Source: an uncultured Prevotella sp. (GTDB lineage: Bacteria > Bacteroidota > Bacteroidia > Bacteroidales > Bacteroidaceae). From it: a stretch of DNA of 64,000 nt. The stretch spans positions 91,399 to 155,398 of the forward strand of contig OMXE01000009.1 in NCBI GenBank assembly GCA_900314935.1, in the 5' to 3' direction. Below, piece by piece: positions 16,614-30,310 of the stretch. A model generated the notes under the pieces. The model had not been told where the DNA came from. It ran no database searches and saw only the letters and a list, made by a program, of their open reading frames with translations. Every line of letters begins with the position of its first letter. Position 1 is the stretch's first letter. The position numbers and the translations under genes were made by a program.

Positions 16614-17309
16614 TTAGATATCGATAATCACATTGAAAGTTCCGCCAAGAACCGATTTCCCCGATTTTCCATAGCCCGGCACGTACCATACATTATCGAG
16701 TTCCCCCGCGTCGTGTGATAACCGGTTACGGTATCGTACGCTCCATCCCAGATGAAGTGGTCCCCAGATGGTTGCATCTACGCCGAATACCACCTCCATC
16801 CAGTGATACTTGGCCTGCACCCCTTCGGCACGGAACTCCACAAGGTCGCCCCAGACGGGATCTTCCACGGAAGGATGAAACACATCGTATTTGAACGAGG
16901 TGAAACCATAGCGTACACCAGCCAGCAAACGATAGGCATCGTGCTTATCCTTCATCAGGTTCAGATCCACTCCGATGCGTCCATAGGGTGCCTTGGTCTT
17001 GTAGTTCAACTGCGTACCGTCGTCAGTATGGTCAGCCTTTCCATATCCCAGTTCCACGATGGGGAAGTAGCGGTCGCGCAGATTCAGTCGTAACGCCCCT
17101 TCATACTGTCCGTAGCTACCCAGATGCATCATAGCCGCTCCCAGCAGGTCGGCCGACACCTGGAAACCATTGAACAGCGGTACCGTATCAGGTACAATGA
17201 TCTGCGGCTTCTTTTTTCGGTATTGGGCCGATGCGGTGGTGGTCCCGATGATCAGCAGACTAATCACGAGACTTAAAATACACGCGGAAATGTTCTTTAA
17301 ACGGATCAT
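16614..17309 (-). CDS. DUF6048-like exported beta-barrel-type protein
   Basis: The 231-residue protein has a cleavable signal peptide (ILSLVISLLIIGTTTASAQ). The mature part alternates polar and aromatic residues and ends in a strand (GGTFNVIIDI), suggesting an outer-membrane barrel-like fold. It resembles Bacteroidales proteins I know as DUF6048, typically encoded next to DUF6452, as here. It overlaps the upstream lipoprotein gene by 50 bp. Function unknown. Confidence 0.7.
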   Translation of the reverse strand: MIRLKNISACILSLVISLLIIGTTTASAQYRKKKPQIIVPDTVPLFNGFQVSADLLGAAMMHLGSYGQYEGALRLNLRDRYFPIVELGYGKADHTDDGTQLNYKTKAPYGRIGVDLNLMKDKHDAYRLLAGVRYGFTSFKYDVFHPSVEDPVWGDLVEFRAEGVQAKYHWMEVVFGVDATIWGPLHLGWSVRYRNRLSHDAGELDNVWYVPGYGKSGKSVLGGTFNVIIDI

Positions 17310-17886
17310 AGTTCACTTCTGGGTTATTGATCACAATGGAGTCGATAGCGTTTCGGGTATATGTAACGTTACGGATGGTGTGGAAGAACGAGGGGGTGCA
17401 GTCGATTGACTCGAAATGCTTTCTGTTGGTCTTCACAACAGTAACGGTATCGGTGACATAGGCGGCCAATTTCAGGATCGTATCCACCTCTATTCCTTCC
17501 TCGTTGATGACTGTTGTCTCATACAGGTAGGGGAATGAGCGTACGAAATAGAGCACATCCTCGTCGCTTTGGTAGCTGATGGGAATATCCATCGTTGTGG
17601 TGTTAACCGATCGGTTCAGTGCTACAGGATCATGATCAGCTATCCGCTGTAGGGTAATCACAGTCAATGTATCCCTCAGCGTATCTGCTGTCCCGTCACT
17701 CTTGTACAGTCCGTACTTTGTGGAAACAGTAGTGTTCATCGGACAGTCGATGGAGGAGCAGGAGAGGAATAGGAGGAGGCAAATTCCCCCCAAAAGAAAT
17801 TTCGTGGAGTGTGGAGGGAGGAGTGTGGAGGGAGATATGTTTCCTACCACCTTCTCTTTAATATATGATATGGTCTTTATTCTCAT
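17260..17886 (-). CDS. DUF6452-like lipoprotein with repeat-derived N-terminus
   Basis: The 208-residue frame encodes a lipoprotein: a hydrophobic stretch FLLGGICLLLFLSC with lipobox LLFLSC ends near residue 43. Upstream of the signal lies an unusual 27-residue extension (MRIKTISYIKEKVVGNIS, then PSTLLPPHSTK). The second part is encoded by the GTGGAGTGTGGAG repeat at 17804-17836. No ATG exists between the repeat and the signal, so the original start seems to have been displaced by repeat sequence. The mature part resembles DUF6452. It overlaps the DUF6048 gene by 50 bp. Confidence 0.65.
   Translation of the reverse strand: MRIKTISYIKEKVVGNISPSTLLPPHSTKFLLGGICLLLFLSCSSIDCPMNTTVSTKYGLYKSDGTADTLRDTLTVITLQRIADHDPVALNRSVNTTTMDIPISYQSDEDVLYFVRSFPYLYETTVINEEGIEVDTILKLAAYVTDTVTVVKTNRKHFESIDCTPSFFHTIRNVTYTRNAIDSIVINNPEVNYDPFKEHFRVYFKSRD
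17804..17836. repeat. GTGGAGTGTGGAGGGAG repeat within a coding region
   Basis: Two imperfect copies of GTGGAGTGTGGAGGGAG lie at the start of the DUF6452-like gene. Related sequence occurs at 17911-17945 and 51061-51090 in the form CATTCCACACTCC. Confidence 0.6.
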
Positions 17887-17910
17887 TGATTATTCCATTT
17901 CTTGAAATCA

Positions 17911-17945
17911 TTTCTCACTCCACATTTCTCACTCCACACTCCTCA
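17911..17945. repeat. TTTCTCACTCCACA repeat
   Basis: Two copies of TTTCTCACTCCACA followed by CTCCTC fill most of the 70-bp gap between the GT2 and DUF6452-like genes. It is the same family as 17804-17836. Confidence 0.55.
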
Positions 17946-17956
17946 AAGCCAAAGGC

Positions 17957-18922
17957 TTACAAGTTCACCGTTTTCTCAATCTGGTAGTCGTTCCTTCCTT
18001 GGGAGTTCCTACTGATCAGGTCGCCCACAAAGCCGGCAAGGAACAGTTGTGTACCTATGATCATCATGGTGAGTGCGATATAGAAATAGGGTGAATCGGT
18101 TACCAGTCGTTGCGGGATGTTGTGAGCCAATGCCCACAGCTTATCGATACCTATCCACGCTGCCGCGAGGAAACCGATGAAGAACATAATGGTGCCCAGG
18201 AAACCGAACACATGCATCGGTTTTCTTCCGAAGGTGCTCAGGAACCACAGGGTCAGTAAGTCGAGATAGCCGTTCACAAAGCGGTTCAGGCCCATGAACT
18301 TCGACTTCCCGTATTTCCTTGCCTGGTGGTGTACCACCTTCTCGCCAATCTTGTCGAATCCCGCATTCTTGGCCAGATAGGGGATAAAGCGGTGCATCTC
18401 GCCATACACCTCGATATTCTTTACCACGTCCTTGCGGTAAGCCTTCAGTCCGCAGTTGAAGTCGTGCAGGTTCTTAATCCCGCTCACCTTCCTTGCTGTG
18501 GCATTGAACAGCTTGGTGGGAATGGTCTTTGAAAGCGGGTCGTAGCGTTTCTGCTTATAACCCGAAACGAGGTCGTAGCCACCGTTCATGATCATGTCGT
18601 ACAGTTCGGGAATCTCATCGGGCGAGTCCTGCAAGTCGGCATCCATGGTAATCACCACATCACCCTCGGCAGCCTTGAAGCCGCAATACAGGGCTGGACT
18701 CTTTCCGTAGTTCCTGCGGAACTTGATGCCTTTCACGTTCGCATGCTCCTCACTCAGGTTATCGATCACTGTCCAGGAGTTGTCGGTGGAACCGTCGTTC
18801 ACGAAGATCACCTCGAACGAATAGCCGTTCTCTTTCATCACGCGTTCTATCCACGAATACAGTTCGGGAATCGACTCGTCTTCATTGTATAAAGGTATGA
18901 CTACTGATATATCCATGATCAT
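17957..18922 (-). CDS. Family 2 glycosyltransferase (DPM1/GtrB type)
   Basis: This 321-residue membrane-bound enzyme has a GT-A domain (about 4-225) and two C-terminal membrane helices (about 233-258 and 268-295). Motifs: VVIPLYNEDESIPELY, FVNDGSTDNSW (first nucleotide-binding Asp), MDADLQDSPDEIPEL (DxD) and the HHQARKYGKSKF block near 200. Members transfer a sugar from a nucleotide sugar to a polyprenyl phosphate. Donor and acceptor are not evident. Its ATG overlaps the stop of the upstream DUF4199 gene (TAATG), so they are coupled. Confidence 0.9.
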   Translation of the reverse strand: MIMDISVVIPLYNEDESIPELYSWIERVMKENGYSFEVIFVNDGSTDNSWTVIDNLSEEHANVKGIKFRRNYGKSPALYCGFKAAEGDVVITMDADLQDSPDEIPELYDMIMNGGYDLVSGYKQKRYDPLSKTIPTKLFNATARKVSGIKNLHDFNCGLKAYRKDVVKNIEVYGEMHRFIPYLAKNAGFDKIGEKVVHHQARKYGKSKFMGLNRFVNGYLDLLTLWFLSTFGRKPMHVFGFLGTIMFFIGFLAAAWIGIDKLWALAHNIPQRLVTDSPYFYIALTMMIIGTQLFLAGFVGDLISRNSQGRNDYQIEKTVNL

Positions 18923-19476
18923 TAGGATTTTGTTTTTCTGTTATTTTTGGGACTTCGCATCATGATCAGTGCAACGGGCACACTAATGAAGAAGCCCATG
19001 AACACGTTCGTGGTGAAGAACTGAAGGGCCAGGTCGATGGGGCGCAGACTCGCCAGGTTCTCCATCACTACCTTCCAGTCAACTTCCGACAGTCCGAACC
19101 CTTGTGCCATCTGCTTGAAGTCGTCTGTGCTTACCAAATCACGATAGTTGGCGATGAATCCGTTGTCGAGGAAACGGAAATACACATACTGCACCATGGC
19201 GAACAGCAGGGCGGCATGCAGGTAGATAAGCATGCTGTAGAGGAATCCCCGTCGGAACGAGAGTACTCCCTCACGCACATCATCGCGGTAACGTCGCACT
19301 CGCATGGCGGCAAACACCAGTGATACAGCCCCGATGAGCAGAACCGATGTGGCCAGTGCGGGATAGGTGAAGCTACCCACGAAACAGGCAAAACTGGCTG
19401 CCCAGAAAATGGCCAACCATACTCCGTCCACTCGGGAGAACGCCTGCATCTGCTCTATGTCTTGATGTGATGTCAT
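18922..19476 (-). CDS. DUF4199 membrane protein
   Basis: The 184-residue protein has four predicted membrane helices: around WLAIFWAASFACFVGSFTYP, LLIGAVSLVFAAM, LIYLHAALLFAMVQYVYF and FMGFFISVPVALIMM. The pattern and the central RYRDDVREGVLSFRRGF loop fit the DUF4199 family, usually encoded next to a GT2 gene in Bacteroidetes, as here. Function unknown; a role with the glycosyltransferase is an inference from context. The ATG at 19476 follows the -7 element by 8 nt, so the longer frame to 19515 is not used. Confidence 0.8.
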   Translation of the reverse strand: MTSHQDIEQMQAFSRVDGVWLAIFWAASFACFVGSFTYPALATSVLLIGAVSLVFAAMRVRRYRDDVREGVLSFRRGFLYSMLIYLHAALLFAMVQYVYFRFLDNGFIANYRDLVSTDDFKQMAQGFGLSEVDWKVVMENLASLRPIDLALQFFTTNVFMGFFISVPVALIMMRSPKNNRKTKS

Positions 19477-19484
19477 AATTAGTG

Positions 19485-19516
19485 CAAAGGTACAATAGTT
19501 TTTTGAGACGACCAAA
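19485..19516 (-). promoter_or_regulatory. Promoter of the DUF4199-GT2 operon
   Basis: Reverse strand: -33 TTTG (19513-19516), 20 bp spacer, -7 TACCTTTG (19485-19492), 8 nt from the ATG. Confidence 0.65.
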
Positions 19517-19594
19517 TTTTCGGGTGTATAGCATGCAAAAAGCAGTTCATTTTCTTGAAATCGACAAAGAATATTATCGATTTTTGGAGAATTA

Positions 19595-19626
19595 TTTGTG
19601 GGGATAATATTTTTTTTATACCTTTG
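19595..19626 (+). promoter_or_regulatory. Promoter of the SRP RNA gene
   Basis: -33 TTTG (19595-19598), 20 bp spacer, -7 TACCTTTG (19619-19626). Transcription should begin near 19632, just ahead of the RNA. Confidence 0.65.
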
Positions 19627-19640
19627 CGGCGCAAAAAAAC

Positions 19641-19748
19641 GAATATGGGTAAGTCCCGTACGGCCAGCTCCCTTCGAATCCTCCAGGACGGGAACGTAGC
19701 AAAGGTAGTTGGTTGTAGCGGCGCGATACGGGTAGCTTGCCCACCCAA
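19641..19748 (+). ncRNA. ffs: Signal recognition particle RNA (small bacterial type)
   Basis: The terminal helix is GGGTAAG (19647-19653) with CTTGCCC (19736-19742), followed by TCCCGTA with TACGGGTA. The apical part CTCCAGGACGGGAACGTAGC carries the SRP domain IV pattern: CAGG, a GNRA-type GGGA loop and an AGCA element of the internal loop bound by Ffh. The ~105-nt size fits the small SRP RNA without an Alu domain. It has its own promoter and a strong terminator. The exact ends are estimated. Confidence 0.85.
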
Positions 19749-19758
19749 GAGGCTCGAA

Positions 19759-19792
19759 AAGGAAGCAGGAGATTCTCCTGCTTCCTTTTTTG
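19759..19792 (+). terminator. Terminator of the SRP RNA gene
   Basis: AAGGAAGCAGG pairs perfectly with CCTGCTTCCTT around an AGATTCT loop, followed by six T. It also lies 3' of the convergent beta-galactosidase gene and could act in both directions. Confidence 0.85.
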
Positions 19793-19830
19793 TTATCTAG
19801 TTATTTCGATATCCCGTAATCCCGTTATGA

Positions 19831-24470
<4,640 letters not shown>

Positions 24471-24476
24471 AGTTAT

Positions 24477-26231
24477 TTATTCTGTTATAACTTCTATATC
24501 GCTAAAAGCCATTCTCTCACCTTCACTCAAATGGTCGGCATCAAGTTTGAGGATGCGGGCCTTGGTGGCAGGAAATTTGATGGTCTGCCAAATGGGGTTG
24601 TTCACGATGTTCGAAAATTCACCTGAGGCAAGCTTTGTCCAGTTTGCCCAGTCGGTCGATGCCCATAAGGTATAGTGTGTTATGGTACCATCTTTCGATT
24701 CTTGTGGAGGTAAATAGCGGAACGAGGTGATGGTCTGCTCCTTGTCCCAGTCAATCAGCATTTGCTTGGGGCTGCTAAAGAAGAAGTGAAGTCCTGATGA
24801 TTTCTTCTCACCGCTATTGGGAATATCAGGAGAGAGTTCGGGAGCATGATAAACACCGAGTTTCTTGATGACGGGCTCTGCCCTGGAAGCAGTGATGGTA
24901 AACCGCAGCTTTGTGGCTTTGACAGTGGGGAAACAGATGATACGGCGATGACCGATGGTGGTCAAACCGTCACCATTCTCCACCAGTTCATCCTTCAACG
25001 ACTGCCATTGTCCATCAACAAGTGCTTCAAGGGAGAACTTCTTCACCCGCTGACCATAACGAATGTCCTCTTCTGCCACAAAGCGGTTAAAGGATTTTCC
25101 CTCTTGGATGTCAAGCGTATAACAAACAACCCCATTCTCCCTTTGGGGAGTGGATGAGGGTAAGGCTAAGTTATCCCTAAAGCTCTCGTCGATCATCTGC
25201 TTGAAGGCGATGCCTCGCAGACTGTCGGTGGGATGGATGCGCCCATTGGGTGCTATGGGGAAGTTAAGCAGCAGGCATGAGTTGCGGCCTACAGATTTAT
25301 AATAGGTGTCCATTAGTTTCGACAGACTCTTCACATGTTCGTTTTCGGTTTCATGGTAGAACCAACCGGGACGAATACTGGTATTCGTTTCACCAGGGCA
25401 CCATACGTCACCATCTTCCACTCCGTAGTGCAGCATGTGGTAAGGGGTGTCGCCCTTGCCGGGCATCATACTCCAATTGGTCTCACCAATATTACCTGCT
25501 TCCGTGCCCACCCAGCGAAGGTCGCCTCGGTCGCCACCATCGTTCCAGATGACGGCTTGGGGCTGTAGCTCACGAATCATCTGGAATGTCTCTGCCCAAC
25601 CATAATACGTCTTTCCATCAATACGACGTGTCTCGTTTGCTCCGCCATACCAACCATCACCGCCATTGGCGCCGTCGAACCATACCTCAAAGATGTCACC
25701 GTAGTTGGTCAGTAACTCGCGGAGTTGGTTACGGAAATAAGTCACATATTCAGGCTTGCCGTAGTCTTTATGGTTCCTGTCCCATGGCGATAGATAGACT
25801 GCAAATTGCAATGCTTCCTCACGACAAGCTTCTGCCAACTCTTTCACTACGTCTCCCTTACCGTTCTTCCATGGGGAGTTCTTCACGGAATACTCCGTAT
25901 AATCTGATGGCCACATACAAAAACCGCAATGATGTTTGGCGGTAAAGATGATCCCCTTCATGCCTGCCTGCTTGCATACTCGTACCCACTGCCTACAATC
26001 GAGATGGGAAGGATTGAACAAATTCGGGTCTTCATTACCGTATCCCCATTCCTGATCAGTATAGGTGTTCAGCGAGTAGTGAATAAAAGCGTACATTTCC
26101 ATTTCCTGCCAACGTAACTGGTTCTCGCTGGGAACGGGTCCGTAGGTAGTCTTAGCCACAGTCTGGGCAGATACAGTTGTCGCTGTGCTGAACAATAGTA
26201 GAATGGTAGTTTGAATAAGTAGTCTCGTCAT
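24477..26231 (-). CDS. Exported GH29 alpha-L-fucosidase
   Basis: This 584-residue protein has a signal peptide (ILLLFSTATTVSAQ), a GH29 TIM barrel (about 30-350) and a C-terminal F5/8-type (discoidin) domain (about 440-584). Family landmarks: FIHYSLNTYTDQEWGYG, GIIFTAKHHCGFCMWPS, and the nucleophile Asp in VWFDGANGG (near 187). It cleaves alpha-L-fucose from glycans. It is the first gene of the GH29-GH43-GH2 operon and has a clear promoter at 26250-26257. No SusC/SusD or hybrid two-component regulator is near. Confidence 0.93.
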   Translation of the reverse strand: MTRLLIQTTILLLFSTATTVSAQTVAKTTYGPVPSENQLRWQEMEMYAFIHYSLNTYTDQEWGYGNEDPNLFNPSHLDCRQWVRVCKQAGMKGIIFTAKHHCGFCMWPSDYTEYSVKNSPWKNGKGDVVKELAEACREEALQFAVYLSPWDRNHKDYGKPEYVTYFRNQLRELLTNYGDIFEVWFDGANGGDGWYGGANETRRIDGKTYYGWAETFQMIRELQPQAVIWNDGGDRGDLRWVGTEAGNIGETNWSMMPGKGDTPYHMLHYGVEDGDVWCPGETNTSIRPGWFYHETENEHVKSLSKLMDTYYKSVGRNSCLLLNFPIAPNGRIHPTDSLRGIAFKQMIDESFRDNLALPSSTPQRENGVVCYTLDIQEGKSFNRFVAEEDIRYGQRVKKFSLEALVDGQWQSLKDELVENGDGLTTIGHRRIICFPTVKATKLRFTITASRAEPVIKKLGVYHAPELSPDIPNSGEKKSSGLHFFFSSPKQMLIDWDKEQTITSFRYLPPQESKDGTITHYTLWASTDWANWTKLASGEFSNIVNNPIWQTIKFPATKARILKLDADHLSEGERMAFSDIEVITE

Positions 26232-26249
26232 TTTTTATTAAATTTGGCG

Positions 26250-26257
26250 CAAAGATA
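26250..26257 (-). promoter_or_regulatory. -7 promoter element of the GH29-GH43-GH2 operon
   Basis: The reverse strand reads TATCTTTG, with a TTG about 20 bp upstream (26278-26280). The ATG is 18 nt downstream. Confidence 0.6.
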
Positions 26258-26301
26258 CAAATAATAATGTGTATGGGCAACTATTCCATGTTTTTTCTTC
26301 C

Positions 26302-26320
26302 GACTGACATTTTTTCAGTC
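26302..26320. promoter_or_regulatory. Inverted repeat upstream of groES
   Basis: GACTGA (26302-26307) and TCAGTC (26315-26320) flank a 7-nt T-rich centre, about 33 bp upstream of the -24 element. The position would suit an enhancer-type binding site, but no protein can be named. Confidence 0.35.
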
Positions 26321-26350
26321 ATGTGGTGACAAAGTGGGTGGCGTGACAGT

Positions 26351-26368
26351 TTGGCACACTGTTTGCTT
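26351..26368 (+). promoter_or_regulatory. Sigma-54 (-24/-12) promoter of groES-groEL
   Basis: TTGGCACACTGTTTGCTT has GG (26353-26354) and GC (26365-26366) exactly 12 bp apart, matching the sigma-54 consensus TGGCAC-N5-TTGC. The start point would be near 26378, giving a leader of about 32 nt. No TAnnTTTG element lies in this gap in the same orientation. Fit to consensus is direct; use by RpoN is inferred. Confidence 0.7.
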
Positions 26369-26409
26369 GATAGAGGGTAGAAATTTAATCACAACTAAAA
26401 AATATCATT

Positions 26410-26682
26410 ATGAAGATTCAACCATTAGCAGACAGAGTTCTGATTCTCCCGGCAGCAGCTGAGGAGAAAATCGGCGGTATCATCATTCCTGATACAGCCA
26501 AGGAGAAACCTTTGCGAGGCAAGGTAGTAGCTACCGGTAAAGGTACGAAAGATGAAGAAATGTTCCTGAAAGCAGGCGACGAGGTACTGTATGGCAAGTA
26601 TGCCGGCACAGAACTGGAGTTCGACGGTGAGAAGTACCTGATGATGCGCCAGAGCGATGTGCTCGCCGTTCTTGAGAAATAA
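26410..26682 (+). CDS. groES: Co-chaperonin GroES
   Basis: The 90-residue 10-kDa chaperonin begins [14 protein letters not shown] and has the mobile loop ([17 protein letters not shown]) that docks onto GroEL, and the roof-forming hairpin region ([12 protein letters not shown]). It forms the heptameric lid of the folding chamber. groEL follows after 57 bp on the same strand, so they form the usual bicistronic operon. A sigma-54-type site precedes it instead of the common TAnnTTTG promoter. Confidence 0.97.
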   Translation: MKIQPLADRVLILPAAAEEKIGGIIIPDTAKEKPLRGKVVATGKGTKDEEMFLKAGDEVLYGKYAGTELEFDGEKYLMMRQSDVLAVLEK

Positions 26683-26721
26683 ACATTAACGTTATACCGA
26701 AATACCGTTATATCGTAATAA

Positions 26722-28371
<1,650 letters not shown>

Positions 28372-28400
28372 TGATTGAAAAGAATACATCGAGAATAGAA

Positions 28401-28434
28401 AAAGAGACAAGTTTTTACGACTTGTCTCTTTTTT
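28401..28434 (+). terminator. groESL terminator
   Basis: AAAGAGACAAGT pairs with ACTTGTCTCTTT around a TTTTACG-type loop, followed by a T run. It ends about 60 bp after groEL. Confidence 0.85.
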
Positions 28435-28474
28435 CTTGTCGTTTGTAACATTTGCAAAAAAAGTATGTGTAATT

Positions 28475-28507
28475 TTTGGTGAATTAGGCGAAAAGTAGCT
28501 AATTTTG
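28475..28507 (+). promoter_or_regulatory. Promoter of a putative small RNA
   Basis: -33 TTTG (28475-28478) inside TTTTTGG, 21 bp spacer, -7 TAATTTTG (28500-28507). It lies in the groEL-downstream gap, and no start codon follows within a credible frame. Confidence 0.6.
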
Positions 28508-28512
28508 CACCG

Positions 28513-28637
28513 AAAAGTTGAAAAAGTATCGGTGAACGCCGAAAAAAGATATTATTTTTTGATTTGTTTTAGTAGATTAGTTTTTAAGTAGTTTGTTTTT
28601 GAGAATCGGGTGTCGGGATGACATCCGATTTTTTTTT
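28513..28637 (+). ncRNA. Putative small non-coding RNA, about 125 nt
   Basis: The stretch lies between a strong promoter (28500-28507) and a strong hairpin terminator (28605-28637). It contains no open frame of note. Near its 5' end CACCGAAAAG and GTATCGGTG can form a stem (about 28509-28534). The rest is AT-rich with runs of T and A. I do not recognise a named family. The start is estimated from the promoter. Confidence 0.5.
28605..28637 (+). terminator. Terminator of the putative small RNA
   Basis: ATCGGGTGTC (28605-28614) pairs with GACATCCGAT (28620-28629) with one G-T pair and a 5-nt loop, followed by nine T. The T run also carries the -33 TTTG of the next promoter. Confidence 0.8.
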
Positions 28638-28666
28638 GGTCCTTTCAGTTATTATGACTATCTTTG
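28635..28666 (+). promoter_or_regulatory. Promoter of the kinase-RapZ gene
   Basis: -33 TTTG (28635-28638), 20 bp spacer, -7 TATCTTTG (28659-28666), 28 nt before the ATG at 28695. Confidence 0.65.
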
Positions 28667-28694
28667 CAAAGTTTTATGTAAATGATGTACTTGA

Positions 28695-30278
28695 ATGCAA
28701 AGACTTGTTGCGTTGTATAAAAGGTGGAAAGGACAAGAACCACTGCTGACCGAGAAACTGATGGGGGCGGGGAGTAACCGTGCCTATTACCGCATGAGTG
28801 ATGCAGATGGCGGTACGGTAATAGGTGTTGTGGGTACGAGCCGCGATGAGAACCATGCGTTTATCTATCTTGCCAAGCACTTCAATAAGCGTCAACTGCC
28901 CGTGCCACGAGTACTGGCTGTTGATGATGATGAATTGAGATATCTGCAGGAGGATTTGGGTACTCTCTCTCTCTTCGAAGCTGTCAAAGGTGGCAGGGAC
29001 GCAGGAGGAAGATATAACCAACGGGAAAAGGACTTGCTGAAGAAAGTGGTTCGCGAACTTCCGAATATCCAGATGAGGGGCGCCAGAGGACTCGATTGGA
29101 GTAACTGCTATCCGCAACCGGTGTTCGATACAGAGAGTGTGTTGTTCGACTTGAACTACTTCAAATACTGCTTTCTCAAGCCAACCGACCTCGATTTCCA
29201 TGAACTGAAACTGGAGGCAAACTTCCGTCTGCTGGCCAAGGATCTTACTTCGGAACCGGGAGAGAGTTTCCTCTACCGCGATTTTCAGGCAAGGAATGTG
29301 ATGCTGGTGGAAGATAAAGATGGGGTGCAGAAACCTTACTTCATTGATTTCCAGGGAGGACGGAAGGGTCCGTTCTACTATGATCTGGCTTCGTTCCTGT
29401 GGCAGGCATCAGCCAAGTATCCGAATAAGCTGCGTCGCGAACTGATCTATGAGTATTATCAGTCGTTGAGGAACTATGTTGAGGTTCCGTCGAAGCGGCA
29501 TTTTGTTGATCAGCTATCTCTCTTCGTCCTCTTCCGTACGCTTCAGGTTTTAGGAGCTTATGGCTTCCGTGGCTACTTCGAACGGAAGAAACATTTCATT
29601 GACAGTATCCCGCCAGCTATTCAAAACCTGCGAGAACTGCTGGGCGTTACTGATTCACAGATATCTCCGTTCACAACCCACCTGCTGCAACAGTATCCTT
29701 ATATGATGGATATGCTGAGGCGACTGACGGAGCTGCCGCAGTTTGCACAGATTGAGGAACCGGCATTGAGCAGGGCTGATGGCTATAAGACTACTGAAAG
29801 TAATGTCTATCAGGCACATCCCATGGACGGTCCTGCCACCTATTCGAAATATGACAATAAAGGTCCGCTGGTGGTGCGCGTGTTCAGTTTCTCTTACCGC
29901 AAGGGCATTCCTGAGGATGAGAGCGGCAATGGCGGAGGATATGTATTCGACTGCAGAAGTACGCATAATCCAGGTCGATATGAGCCGTATAAGAAGCTTA
30001 CAGGACTGGATGAACCCGTGATCCGATTCCTGGAGGATGATGGAGAGATACTAACATTCCTCGATAGCGTATATAAACTGGCTGATCATCATGTGGCACG
30101 GTATATCCAGCGTGGTTTTACCTCTCTGATGTTCTCGTTTGGCTGCACAGGCGGACAGCACCGTTCTGTCTATTGTGCCCAGCATCTGGCAGAACATATC
30201 CATCGGAAATATGGGGTGGAGGTGCGTATTTGTCATCGTGAGCAAGAGATTACGCAAGTACTCGAAAGTAAGAACTAA
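28695..30278 (+). CDS. AmgK-like sugar kinase fused to a RapZ C-terminal domain
   Basis: The 527-residue protein joins two domains. Residues about 15-330 are an aminoglycoside-phosphotransferase-type kinase: GAGSNRAYYR (nucleotide loop), FLYRDFQARNVMLV (catalytic Asp near 196) and YFIDFQGGRKGPFYYDLAS (metal-binding Asp), closest in style to AmgK anomeric MurNAc/GlcNAc kinases. Residues about 390-527 match the C-terminal half of RapZ: NPGRYEPYKKLTGLDEPV and FSFGCTGGQHRSVYCAQHLA, the part that binds glucosamine-6-phosphate in E. coli. The RapZ P-loop domain is absent. A MurU-like partner is encoded at 36828, 6.5 kb downstream. The sensing function is an inference. Confidence 0.85.
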   Translation: MQRLVALYKRWKGQEPLLTEKLMGAGSNRAYYRMSDADGGTVIGVVGTSRDENHAFIYLAKHFNKRQLPVPRVLAVDDDELRYLQEDLGTLSLFEAVKGGRDAGGRYNQREKDLLKKVVRELPNIQMRGARGLDWSNCYPQPVFDTESVLFDLNYFKYCFLKPTDLDFHELKLEANFRLLAKDLTSEPGESFLYRDFQARNVMLVEDKDGVQKPYFIDFQGGRKGPFYYDLASFLWQASAKYPNKLRRELIYEYYQSLRNYVEVPSKRHFVDQLSLFVLFRTLQVLGAYGFRGYFERKKHFIDSIPPAIQNLRELLGVTDSQISPFTTHLLQQYPYMMDMLRRLTELPQFAQIEEPALSRADGYKTTESNVYQAHPMDGPATYSKYDNKGPLVVRVFSFSYRKGIPEDESGNGGGYVFDCRSTHNPGRYEPYKKLTGLDEPVIRFLEDDGEILTFLDSVYKLADHHVARYIQRGFTSLMFSFGCTGGQHRSVYCAQHLAEHIHRKYGVEVRICHREQEITQVLESKN

Positions 30279-30310
30279 TTTATTACTTATTATTATCAAT
30301 ATTACAAACA

